From Metellina segmentata (lineage: Eukaryota; Arthropoda; Arachnida; Araneae; Tetragnathidae): a stretch of DNA of 64,000 nt. The translations under genes were made by a program, and so were the position numbers. Within the stretch, counting starts at the first letter, position 1. Every line of letters begins with the position of its first letter. The DNA lies in the NCBI GenBank assembly GCA_947359465.1, contig OX375873.1, positions 59,801,573 to 59,865,572 of the forward strand, in the 5' to 3' direction. This document shows positions 28,843 to 40,041 of this stretch, piece by piece. Under the pieces are notes generated by a model. It was not told where the DNA came from, searched no databases, and saw only the letters and a list, made by a program, of their open reading frames with translations.

Positions 28843-31279
28843 TTTAGCGTACGTTTGACAAAATCGTGTACGCTCCAGACGATTGCTTCTGTATTTTTTT
28901 GTTTTAATTTGATGACCATTGATTTTAGATGATACCATGAAATTGGAGCTCTGGTCTCATGTAAAAATGTGTATGCATAGTTATGGTAACGAAAATACTG
29001 CTGTTACATTTATATAGTAGTTCTCTGTATTATCTAATGCTGTTTAGTCTATACTACTGCTGTCGTATTTAACTATAATTTCAATTAAATAGTACTAGCA
29101 AACAGTAAAAATCACAAGCAAGAAATCTGATAATAAGAAATCTAATAATATCCACAAGTGATAGAAATCTAATAATATGAAAATATTCGTGCATCACCCA
29201 ACAAAAGAACATCAAATACTCAAATATTTGCTTGTTTTTTACTATACAAAAGTAGTTGTATTCTAGCAGAAAATACAAGTATCGAAACAAGTGTCGAATT
29301 GCATTTGAATTAGCGTGGAATATTAAAATATGAAAATTCGACGCACGGTGTTGAACTTCAAGAGCTGTCACGAAATTAATCCGGCAGGGCAGAGCGATCT
29401 ACATTATGCATAACTGATTATTCTGTAATATTTTGTTCTATGGTGATGAATACTGAAGAATGAACAATTTTCACAGGTGTATTGTTTAAACAAATCTTTT
29501 TAACTCTCGTATAATACATACTGCATATTATTCTAATGGTTTTACTTAGTATAAATTATTATAATCATGAATTCGAGAAATATATGGAATTTGTAATACC
29601 TAATAATATTTCTGATAAAATTACACTTACAGTCATTTAAAAAGTTATTTCCTATAAATGGTTGTACCCAGATAGGATGTAGTTTATATAATCGCTTCGA
29701 CGAATTTGTGTAATGAATATGTATCCAGTTTTCTTTCCAATATAGTCAGACGGATAAATTTCAGATATAAGTGTGAGAAATGTAATTAGATTGCATATTA
29801 TGGTTGCATTTTAACAACCTTCTCTTTTAGAGAAGATCTCACGTTTCTTATGTCGTTGCCTTGAATTAAATTTCCAACATATTTCGAACACGTTTGAATA
29901 TTATTTCCAATTATATCCTAGAACTTTACGATTATAATTTGATTTTAAAATATCTCAATATCATTCTGAAAACAAATTGATGATAAAGTGTTGTTTAGAT
30001 TATATCCTACGCTTGTTGAATCGCGGACTACGCGTTTAATATTCGGTAAAATGTTTTATATTGCATTTAATATCAGTATTTAAATGTTGCGGCGAAAAGA
30101 AAAGAAATGATTTCAATAATGTTCTCTGATAATGCTTAGGATTTTCATATTTGATCTTTAATCATCGTTTATATATAGAAATCATATAATCATCGTTTAT
30201 ATATAGAAATCATATAATCATCGTTTATATAGAATCTGTCTAAGGGAACTAATTAAATTCTTAAAATCTCTCATCCAATTATTACATTGAAGGCAACTGA
30301 TTTGCGTCTAAATTGTGGTAATCATGCTAATATGTCGTTAATGTAGGTAGGTAGGGAATTTAAAAAGTTTTTAGGATAAGTTCGCTTACTTATATAATAG
30401 ATAACTGAAAACAACTCGCAATTTATCAGATTTATCTTCTCATATAGCAATATCTCTATACCTGTAAGAAGGAACCAATTATTCTTTATCTAACAGATTT
30501 TTCTATTCTAATCTGAGTAAATTAAGAAATGCATTTCATTACTACTTATTCATACTAATTGCAACAAATTTCGAGTTCCTTTCAATATCCACAAATTTAT
30601 GAAATTCATTCTTGCGTATTTCAAAATATTACATTTGAGAGATTTGTTTTCAAACTGATCAGATCAAGCAGTTCTTACGAAGTATCCACGATCTGTTTTT
30701 ATTGTAAATTATAAGTTTTTCCAATATTATCCAATATTTTCCAATATTATTAATTAGTTGAAAAATCTATTTTAAGCGTAATTAATTCCCTGAGAATCTT
30801 AATCTCAAAATCGACTCAATTTCAAACTGCCAAACTCTTTCCTAGTGTATTTTGTGTGCGATTAATCTTTCGCAACACTCTACCTTCCTTACTGTTCACT
30901 ACTCAACATCTTCTTGAAAACAACTTATAATAATTCACAACTTCAGGGATTCAATGTCTGTATTTAACTGTGACTCTCTAATAAGTAAAAGCCTCTTTCG
31001 AATAATTTTTAATGTTAACATTTTCTAATTTTTTTTCAGGACAACGATTTTACAGGTCATAAACTAACGTACCTTTTCAAACTTTCGAGTTATTATTATT
31101 TATTTGTTTGAATGAATTGAAAACCTTTTCAAAATATGCTTTATTATATACCTCCGTTTTGCGGTTCCTTTGAATCTAAGGGGTGTATTTAAACCCTTTT
31201 CTTCCACGATAGATTTTAACTTTAACGCTTCTTTCAAATTGCTTTGATGCCATATATTTTCTTATCGAAAGCTAAGGTA
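28843..31279. other. AT-rich non-coding DNA
   Basis: Only the 28-bp tandem repeat at 30,161 stands out. The 96-codon minus-strand frame at 29,081-29,371 lies over repeated AGAAATCTAATAATA words and is not credible. Confidence 0.55.
30161..30234 (+). repeat. 28-bp tandem repeat, 2.6 copies
   Basis: ATCATCGTTTATATATAGAA recurs at 30,161, 30,189 and 30,217; the last copy is cut short. Confidence 0.93.
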
Positions 31280-31287
31280 CAACCCAT

Positions 31288-32274
31288 TAGGGATGCGATA
31301 TCGACAGAAGCATCGATGTTTCGAAACATCGATGTTCAAAATTAAAGCATATATGTTGATAATACATCACCCAAAAAACTTCCATGTCTTTAAAATTCAG
31401 TGCATTTAAACATTTTTTCCCCATTTCTTAAAACTGGTTTAGCAACCTCAAACATTAATGTTCGCCGGGGAAATTGAATAATATAAAGGAAAATAATGTT
31501 TACAACAATTTGACATAGGTACTACTAACTATAAGTATAATTACGTATGTACATAACAATAATTATTGTTACTTATTATTAATTATTTATCAATTTAAGG
31601 GGGAAAAACACAACTAACGTATTTTTTTCACTGTAAATAAAATATATTGGGACCAATAATTATTATAGGCCCCAATATATTTGTTATTTACAGTTTGTAA
31701 AAAAAAAGAAGTTTGTTAACTTTCTTCACCTTAAGCTGACTTCTTTTTTCACTAGTTAGAAAATAAAACTCTTTCCGATAGGACATATATCGCCGTCACT
31801 GACAAATATTTAGTTGCACGGTTATTTTTCTTAATTTTTACTATGGTACTTTTTTTCATTCAAAACTAAAAACATCGATGTTAAACAAACATTGGTCCCA
31901 AAAAATCGATGGTAAATACAACAATGTTTTTATAAAACATTGATGTTTTATAAACATTGATATCGATGTCGCACCCTACTTTTCAGACCCTTCACACTAG
32001 GCCACTTTGGTCTAAAAGAAGGTTCAATTTACTGATTATGAAAATTATGCTACTTGCTTATTTTTTAAATTTACATAACGGTACTTTTTTCAGTTGAAAA
32101 TAAAACACCGACAACGTAAAAACATCGACAGGTATAAACATCGATGTTACAAAAACATCAGTTCCAATACATCGATATTTTGAAGACATCGATATTACAA
32201 AAACATCGGTTCCAATACATCGATGTTAAATACATCGATGTTTTGAAAACATCGACATCGATGTCGCATCCCTA
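31288..32274. mobile_element. Non-autonomous hAT-type element with 8-bp target duplication
   Basis: Ends are TAGGGATGCGATATCGA and TCGATGTCGCATCCCTA. The flanks CAACCCAT (31,280-31,287) and CCACCCAT (32,275-32,282) form an 8-bp duplication with one mismatch, diagnostic of hAT. AACATCGATGTT-type palindromic words recur many times near both ends. A second, internal right end (TCGATGTCGCACCCTA) lies at about 31,962-31,978, and the DNA after it partly repeats the preceding segment. No coding sequence is visible. Confidence 0.88.
31622..31702. repeat. Palindromic hairpin inside the hAT element
   Basis: CACTGTAAATAAAATATATT followed by GGGACC pairs with GGCCCCAATATATTTG and TTATTTACAG. The arms are about 30 bp around a short centre (AATAATTATTATA). 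Confidence 0.8.
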
Positions 32275-32295
32275 CCACCCATTCATACTTTTCAA

Positions 32296-32320
32296 TCTCA
32301 TATATATATATATATAAAAA
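32296..32320. repeat. Short (TA)n tract
   Basis: A run of TA immediately beyond the hAT right flank and before satellite cluster A. Confidence 0.85.
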
Positions 32321-32335
32321 GGATGCTTGTGTGCT

Positions 32336-32540
32336 TCTTTGTGGTAAACTAGAATCTCGTTTATCAATATCTGATCAGTTTTACTAATAGCAAGGAAACT
32401 CGTCAACAAGATGCCAGCGATTATTCATTGATGACCAGATCAAGTTCTGGTCAGTTTCCTTCCTCTGACATGATATCTCGTCTATTAAAATCTGGTCAGT
32501 TTAGCGAATGAGCAATACCGCTTCTAGAAAGCCACCAGAA
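32336..32540 (+). repeat. 118-bp satellite, cluster A
   Basis: Two diverged units with marker words TCTGGTCAGTTT and ATCTCGTCTATTAAAATC followed by a CTAATAG/CGAATGAG segment. Same family and strand as clusters B to D. Confidence 0.7.
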
Positions 32541-35344
32541 GGGTCAAAATAGAAATAAATGTAGCCGCAACGTTAATCTATATGAATAGCAATCGCGAAA
32601 ATAAAAAACAACGGTACACAAAAGAATAAATCAAAGCGAAGCATCTGAACGTGTTTTAATCAAGAATCTGAATATAGTCATTTCCCGTGTGGAAACAAAA
32701 TTATGATGTACTGGAAATAATTAGAATAATGCTATCAAACTGCAATATCAGACAATATCTGACTACGAAATATGAAACAATGTGCCAAGGGGATCATACA
32801 TTATTTAATTTTATACGTATATCCATTAAATCATATCATTAGTGGATATACATTATTTCATTTTATGTATGGTCAGAACGGGATATTGTGGCTAAAAGGT
32901 AGAATATTTATATCATAAATATATTAACACGAAAAATGGTATGACAATTTTAGAAGTAGAGAGTGTTAAGTAAGGGGGATCTACAGATACCACATATTAA
33001 TTTTATGTACACCGCAAAAGTCATACAAGAGCCACAAATTTTATATGGTATATCTGTTGTTCATATACATTAAAAATAGAAATTTGTTTAGTTACTGTAA
33101 AATACATAGTTGAACATTATAGGATTTGAGAAAAACTGTCACCACAAAGACAAGATAGAAAAAAGTGTGGAATTTCGGAAAAAAACTAGATGCAGATGAA
33201 TTAATAGTAAGGTGTTCAGATGCTATTTTGCAGTGAAGGATCTAAATTGGAAAACTTTTTTATCCTTTTCCAGAACGTGGGAAAATAATAAAAAAGTATG
33301 TCGAGGGTTACTGAATCAATAAATAAAAACAAAATGATAACAAAAACGGAAGCGAAAAGTAAAAATTATGTGAACTGAAGTGGTGTAACTGTACTGGGTG
33401 CCATGTAACAGAAGGTAAATGTGAAAACTTGAAAAAATAGAGCAGATGGTCCTTTGTAGGGCTGCATCGAGCATCACGTATGTATTCAGAGAATGAGGAT
33501 GTGAATGAATTTCTGCGATAGCAAAACAACCCATTCCTATGTTAGAGCTTTTGACATCACAATTCTAAATCATACCTTCTTTGTACTGAATGTTATCGGT
33601 TAAGAAGATAGGAAAATTTCGTTTTATTTTTGAGGTTGTAAATTTTAAAAATAATGATTTTCTTAAGTTAGTGCAGATAGAATATAAATTATTATCAGAC
33701 ATAACTTAAGCCAGAGCAGATAGAACATAACTTATTATTAAACCACGTTCGTAAGAAGCTTCGTTTCTTAAATCCAGTAACTCCATCAATGCTTTCGGAA
33801 TTTTATTATTTTATTTATGTGTATATGGGAATATACTTATTTATTATGTAAAAGTTAGAACATGCATTACTCTTGCAATAGGTGCTTTTAAGGCACCTTA
33901 TCAACTTTTAATCACAGATATTTTTCACACACAAAAACTGATACGTTTAGCAAATCTTTGGCTCATTTAATGTGCGAGCGTATTCATATCACGCATTTAA
34001 TGAGCATACAATATGCATGAATGTCTGTCGTAATTATGTTAGTCTTGCAAAATATTTCTTATAAGTTGACAAAGAACTCTCATCCAGGCTCATTTGAAAT
34101 TTATAATTAAAAAGACAATCTGGCCAAATTTAACATTTCCAATTTAATGTGTAGATGGGAAAACCGTGGAAAGTCATTTTCTGATGTTTTTAAATTTTTC
34201 AAAGGGTGGAATATACTAATAAAAGAAAACAGTATTTTTAAATTTTCACATTGCATTTCGAAGTGAAATATCTGAGTGTGTGTTGAATACAGCTAATCTA
34301 CTTATTAATTTGAAAGGTCGAATAACATTCGTGTAGCTGTGGTTTTCTCTCATGTGCCCTAAAATAAAAGAAAATATTTTGTCTCTAAAAATTATTTGAG
34401 CAAACTTTAATTAATCTTCATTAAAAAATTATGTGTTCATATTCCAAATTTTAACCATTACTAAAAGAGCCTCAATGCACAGAACGTGCACTTCGATACA
34501 CAAAATGGGATTTTAAAAACACCTATACTTTAAAGAGGCGGTTTTGAAGCTTCTTTTCAAGCACACTCAGCCAAACTCTTTCATTCGATTATTCAATTAA
34601 TATTAAATATCAACTTCGGTGACAGCTTAATTAGTGGCCATCGCCTGAAGCATTAATGCAATTTATATTATTAATTCCTTTCATACTCGACCGAAAGAGC
34701 AAGAGCAAACTTAAAGGAAGTTTTAGTTTGTCAATGACTTTCTCTATTTACGGAAATCTGAGCTGTCAGTTTCTGTAATTAAATTTCTCTGAATAAACAA
34801 GGTTAGGTAATTTTTAAATATTTAATTGCGATCCAACAACTTTTATGGACTAAGGGCTCTTCGTTTACTTTACGCGATGAAATGTAGGGTTTCCATCAGC
34901 TAGTTAATCAAAAATATATTTTCGAAAACGAGTTAAAGTTTTAGAAATCGCTGATATATGATAACAACGAAACGATGCATCAAAATTAAACTTCACTGTT
35001 ATACAATCGTTGTATAAATACTATCCTGTAAATGCTTCCAAACACTGCATGTCATTAAGCGTTGTACTGATTGAGGTCAGACCTTTATCCTTGCAAGATT
35101 TCTCCGTACAGTGCCAGCAAAATAAAGGCATGTTCTTGCCAGAACAATCGCCACAAACATGGAGTCGCTGATTGTTGATGCAGATATGATCCACCCGTCA
35201 TTTGTCTAAAGTAATATGAATGTTTGTAGAAACCACCTTGTAGAACGCATGTGGATGCCCTCCGGATGGTACAGAAATGGAACCATTCTAATGATTCGAG
35301 CAAAGACGATGATAAATGATGAGCCAAGCAGGGAAAATTACACG
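32541..35344. other. AT-rich non-coding DNA
   Basis: No gene or clear repeat. 34,440-34,760 is slightly GC-elevated and contains CATCGCCTGAAGCAT (34,639), which recurs at 56,527. Confidence 0.5.
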
Positions 35345-36118
35345 CATTTTTTCAAGCTGCTTTTCCTTAGTATAAGCTCTGAAAGATACGAATAATACTA
35401 ATCTACTAGTGTCATTCCAAAAAAGTTCCAAACTTGTTTGGGAATGTAGGAACCTTCTACATGACTTGGGGACCCATAATAGGATCTTTCTTACTTGGGT
35501 ACCAGGGCATACTGGTGTAGAAGGAAACGAAAATGCAGATAAGTTAGCCAAACTGGGGACTGCAGACCTACCTTTGAGCCCTGAGCCTTTTTGCGGGATC
35601 TCTAAGACTACCGCAAAAAGGGTGATAGGAGAAAGAATGCTTAAAGAAACTGTAAAAAAGTGGAAGCAAACCACCGATCAAAAACATGCAAGGCTTATGA
35701 TTCAAGAACCTTCTATGAAAACATCATCTCAGATCCTTCGTCTTAGCAGAGGTAAGATGAGGGTGATAGTTGGATTTCTCACGGGCCACTATCACCTAAG
35801 AAAACACCTTCATAGGATGGGAATCTTTAAAGAAGAACCTCTATGCAGAAAATGCAATATGGTGGAGGAAACTGCCCACCAAACTTTTTGAATGCGATGC
35901 TTTGCTTCACATAAGGCACTCAAGTCTAGGTCTTGGAACAGAACTTGATACAATTCACGAAGAACCTGTCAAAAGCCTTTTGGCCTTTCTCAAGGAATCT
36001 GGCTTTCTCTGACAGGAGTATCGAAAAACAATGGGGGTTGGTGCAATATTCCCTAGTGGAATCAGCACCTAGGGCTTTCCTGACCTCCCCACTCTACATG
36101 ACTATGACTATGACTATA
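35345..36118 (+). pseudogene. Non-LTR retrotransposon (LINE) fragment: RNase H and 3' end
   Basis: Only the 3' end of a LINE ORF2 remains. The frame 35,409-35,891 opens inside an RNase H domain: LTWVPGHTGVEGNENADKLA at about residues 28-47 carries the catalytic His34 and Asp44. PEPFCGISKTTAKRVIG and LLTGHYHLRKHL-type motifs follow (here VGFLTGHYHLRKHLHRMG), then a CRKCNMVEETAH zinc motif. One extra T in the T-run at 35,885-35,889 shifts the frame; the correct frame resumes with ECDALLHIRHSSLG and stops at 36,010-36,012. Upstream, traces such as SQAAF and ISALKDT continue to about 35,345 with another shift, and no reverse transcriptase precedes them, so it is 5' truncated. The tail ends in ATGACT repeats near 36,095-36,118. 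RNase H plus this C-terminus points to the I/R1 group; clade is not certain. Confidence 0.88.
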
Positions 36119-36269
36119 ATCTACTAGTGAATAGAATCAAGTTGATGAAGTATGAGGTCATGGGATGCCAGCGTGGGCTTATTGGATGAAATCTCTCGTT
36201 GGCAACTTTGGAAAAACCTCAGCTTAAAATGCTGCCAATCAGGCTACCAAGAGAGAGGTCGTGGCCTAA

Positions 36270-36500
36270 TCTACCAAGTGGTTTCGACAAGATATCTCTC
36301 GTCCGTAAAGATCTGACCAATTTTGCTAATGACGAGATGCCTCATCATCAAGAAATTGTGACTTATTCGATGATGACACAGATCTGGTCAGTATTTTCTA
36401 TTGACGCGATATATAATCGACCACAAAGGTCTGATCAGTTTTGCTAATGTCGAGACAGCTCTTCGAAACAATCACCAGGAGTGCAGAGATCAAGAAGACT
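36270..36500 (+). repeat. 118-bp satellite, cluster B
   Basis: Two diverged units: ATATCTCTCGTCCGTAAAG then CTGACCAATTTTGCTAATGA, followed by GATCTGGTCAGTATTTTC and a second TGATCAGTTTTGCTAATG. It lies just after the LINE remnant. Confidence 0.75.
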
Positions 36501-37141
36501 CATCACGAGTCATAAATTACCTTCTTTTAAAATATGAGGATTGATCTGGAAGTAATAATAGTTTACACAATAGCCAGTCGTTTTATGTCAATTTTTCCTC
36601 AAACCTGATCTTAAGATGAATCTGTACAATCCTTTTGTAAGTCAGATACCTACAAACCACGAAAGGTTCCCGGAATGTTTTTTTCCGCATAGAATTCCCA
36701 ACCTCAGATGCCTGTTTTTTGGTTAAGTAAGCGACTATCTTCATTGCATGTAAAACTGCAGGATTTCCGCGCATCTCCGAGAAGGACTGGAATTCATTAG
36801 AGATCATCAGACCAGTAACATTAGCCTAATAGATTTACCAGGCCCAAAGACCCTAACAGTGAACCTATCTTTGTGAACAAACTTTTTTCCCCTTGAAACG
36901 AAATTTTTATCTCACGAATTTTCGAAGATCCCTTAGTAGTTTTGAGAAAACGACTATACAACATTTAGACATAGAGTACAGCCAACAATTTTATTAATTT
37001 ATGAATCAATCACTTTGAATATATACCATGAATATCCGCATTCAAAAAGCACAACATTTCGAATCACAAAATAAATCAAAGATATACAGAAGGCAATCAT
37101 AATTTCCTTCTATCGAACGGAGAGATACGGAAGAGAATAAA
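36501..37141. other. Non-coding DNA between satellite B and the inverted arm
   Basis: Nothing recognisable. The 74-codon minus frame at 36,583-36,807 has no motif. Confidence 0.5.
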
Positions 37142-37372
37142 GCAGAGAAACTGCACAAAAACATTCGATTTACTCCCCCATGTAGTGTACTTAATCATGT
37201 GTATTACAGCGACCAAATGTGCCATTTTTGAGAAGTTATGAGAGCGAGGGCTCCGACCAGCATCCGGATGTGCTCTCCACCCCCAGCGTGTTCTTTAAAA
37301 GAAACTGGCATCGCACAAGCAGGACAAACAAATGATATTTCTCAACTGAATCTATCGGTTTCCTCAAAATTC
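37142..37372 (+). repeat. Left arm of a large inverted duplication
   Basis: Reverse complement of 39,810-40,041 with moderate divergence. Shared blocks (here) are AACATTCGATTTACTCCCC, GTGTTCTTTAAAAGAAACT, TGGCATCGCA and CTGAATCTATCG. Confidence 0.82.
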
Positions 37373-37969
37373 CCTTTTGACATAACGGACCATAAATATT
37401 GGAATTTCAGAACATGAGTCCGATATCCAGAATGCCGATCCCAGCTGAGGCCAGATAAGGAAAAATCGATCTTTCTTCCTTTTCTTGTCTAGTCCCCAAA
37501 TATTTTGCTACGGAGTGAAAGCGTTCCGTTGTTTATTCATAAAATATTTCAGGAACTCTGAAGTGTGTCCACCCTGAGTGCAGGGCACGTGACCCCCGCT
37601 GAGTCATTTTTCAAACTCAGCAGCAGCCAAATCGTCGTAAGCGTGAAGAATGATAAGAAATAAGTGCCAGGATAAATCATTCCTTCGCTCGGTTGGAGAG
37701 CATGGAGAAATCCTCTCATATACCGCAATACATACGGATTAGTGTGCTCACTTATCTTGCTTCTTACTGTCGCTAACAATGGTGAGGCTACAACTGTATT
37801 TATCAAGTTAAGTTCAATGTTGTTGCGCAACTTCACGAGTGCTACGGGCCGGGTGGTTGTAGGTTATGAAGAAAACGGAGCGAAGTGCACAATTTTGAAG
37901 AGGGGGACGATGGTAGTCAAGAAGGAGCTGACAGCTAGAATCGTTGTTTAGGGGGATTATCCATTGACT

Positions 37970-38270
37970 CTCTCTGGTTTCGACGAAATATCTCGTCCGT
38001 CAAGGTCTGACCAATTTTGCTAATGATGACATATCTATTCATCAGCATACTACAGATTTTTTACGAAGAGATCAACACCTAGTCAGTTTTCTTCTAATCA
38101 CCAGATATCTTGTCCATCAAGGTCTGTTTTGTTAATGATGAGATACCTATTCATCAAGATACTACCTATTTTATATGAAGAAAATATCAACACCTGGTCA
38201 GTTTTCTTTTGGTCACCAGATCTCTCGTCCATCAAGGGCTGCCCACTTTTGCTAATGATGAGTGTACTGG
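37970..38270 (+). repeat. 118-bp satellite, cluster C
   Basis: About 2.5 units. GTCAGTTTTCTT recurs at 38,082 and 38,197 (115 bp apart), each followed by a TCTCGTCCATCAAG-type block and TTTTGCTAATGATGA. Confidence 0.85.
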
Positions 38271-38940
38271 TTATTATACCCAATTTTGATCTGGATACCA
38301 ATATCCAGTTTTGACCTCAGGTTCCATCGGAAATAAGTAGAGTTCTCAATCGGTATCGGATAGAAATACGGACATACCTTTATATATGGTGACCGCCAGG
38401 TTGAAGTTAGGCATCGGGATATGTAGGTTCCTTCTTTTGGAATCAGGAGGTTATTTCCTTCTGGAATCGAGAGATTTCTATTATTAGTGAACGACACATT
38501 AAAGGCAGCCGTATTCTGTTTGGTAACTTCGTTTATTTTTCATTCCTGCAATTCGTCTATGGTACATCGTTTTACTGTAGAGTTACCATATTTTTGGAAA
38601 ATGGCTGGCCAATACCGAAAAAAACCTCCGTCTCTTTTTTTTTTTGGCGTTGGCGTTTTACTGTCGTTCTCCCCGTCTGACCTTCCCCCAATATTCAGGG
38701 TGATAAACCCTGACCTTGCCAGGGGGTCAATCCTTCTATTGGCCGAGTGACATAGCGCCACTTCAGATATCAACCCCATTACGTGAAGGGTAAAAGCGCA
38801 CCCGTTCCATTTTCTCGTAATAGAGGGGTGATGAACTTGGTTTCTCCTCAAGTTTAGGGATTCGTTATGGGGCTGGACATTGAAACAAATAGCTTGCAGG
38901 TTGCGTTTCCCTGCTTTTAGGGCAAAACAATATTTGATGT
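38270..38940. other. Unclassified insert between satellite clusters C and D
   Basis: The segment is more GC-rich than its flanks (for example CCTGACCTTGCCAGGGGGTC near 38,710) and has a T-run at 38,635-38,645. Open frames of 87 and 103 codons overlap here on opposite strands and match nothing I know. It could be a young transposon splitting one satellite array. Confidence 0.4.
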
Positions 38941-39440
38941 GATTGTCATATCACAATGAGATACCTATTCACATGGTACTACGGATTTATTTCTTAATGA
39001 TGAGATCAACACCTGGTCAGTTTTCTTCTAATCACCCGATATCCCGTCCATCAAAAGTCTGACCAATTTTGCTAATGATGATATAACTATTCATTAAAAA
39101 GCTACCGATTATTTTATGAAGATCAAAACCTTGTCAGTTTTCTTGTAAACACGAAATATCTCGTCCTTCAAGGTCTGACCAATTTTGATAATTATGAGAC
39201 ACCTATTCATCAAGTTATTATTGATTTTTACTGAAAAACAGATCAACATCTGGTCAGTTTTCTTCTAATCACCAAATATCTCTTCCATCAAGGTCTGACC
39301 AATTTTCAAATGATGAGGTAACTGTTCATCAAGATATTACCGATTTTTTTTATGAAGAAGATATCACCAGGTTAGTTTTCTTCTAATTCTCAGGTATCTT
39401 GTCTATCAAGATCTGGACAGTTTTTTTGCTAATGACGATA
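38940..39440 (+). repeat. 118-bp satellite, cluster D
   Basis: Four units. GTCAGTTTTCTT-type words start at about 39,015, 39,132, 39,252 and 39,370, spacings of 117 to 120 bp. This is the longest cluster. It is separated from cluster C by about 670 bp of unrelated DNA that looks inserted. Confidence 0.88.
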
Positions 39441-39809
39441 TACCTTGTCACGACAACCACATCAGGAATTAATATCAGTGTTAATGTTATATTTTTTTTC
39501 AATAAAACTACAAAAAGGTTGTCGGGAGGTAACGCTCCTGTTGTAGAAGTACTTATATATCCCAAATTCTCATTTCTTAAATCCTATCACTCTAGAATGT
39601 GTTACAAACTTACATCTTTTTTTTCTTATTTCATTTCGAATATATTTAAACATAGATTCAATTTAAAATAGTTTTCTCTACACTAGTTCATCGTTAGTAT
39701 ACTTGACGCTATTGCTGGTCGTATATTTTACACCCTACAAAAAACTTCGACTGGTCAACTGTAACGTATGATTTCTAAAGTGAAATAACATTTTTTTTTG
39801 ACTAACTAA

Positions 39810-40041
39810 ACTATGGACGATAGATTCAATTGAGAAGTACAATTTATTCGTCCTGATTATGCGATGCAAGTTTCTTTAAAAGAACACACTAGGATTGAGA
39901 GCACATCTAGATGCTGGCAGAATCCCTCGATCGCATATCTTCTCAAAACTAGCACATTTGGTTGGTTTAGTACATATAATTAAGTTTCCTCAGTGAGTCA
40001 TGGGGAGTAAATTGATTGTTTTTATGTAGTTTCTTTGCTGT
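39810..40041 (-). repeat. Right arm of a large inverted duplication
   Basis: Matches 37,142-37,372 in opposite orientation: CGATAGATTCAATTGAGAAG, TTTCTTTAAAAGAACAC, AGAGCACATCTAGATGCTGG and GGGGAGTAAATTGATTG. The arms enclose 2.4 kb with satellite clusters C and D. Two separate insertions of one repeat in opposite directions is the simplest reading. Confidence 0.82.

Noticed and set aside
35409..35891. Host RNase H gene
   Set aside because: The C-terminal zinc motif, missing N-terminal domain, frameshift and simple-repeat tail identify a LINE remnant.
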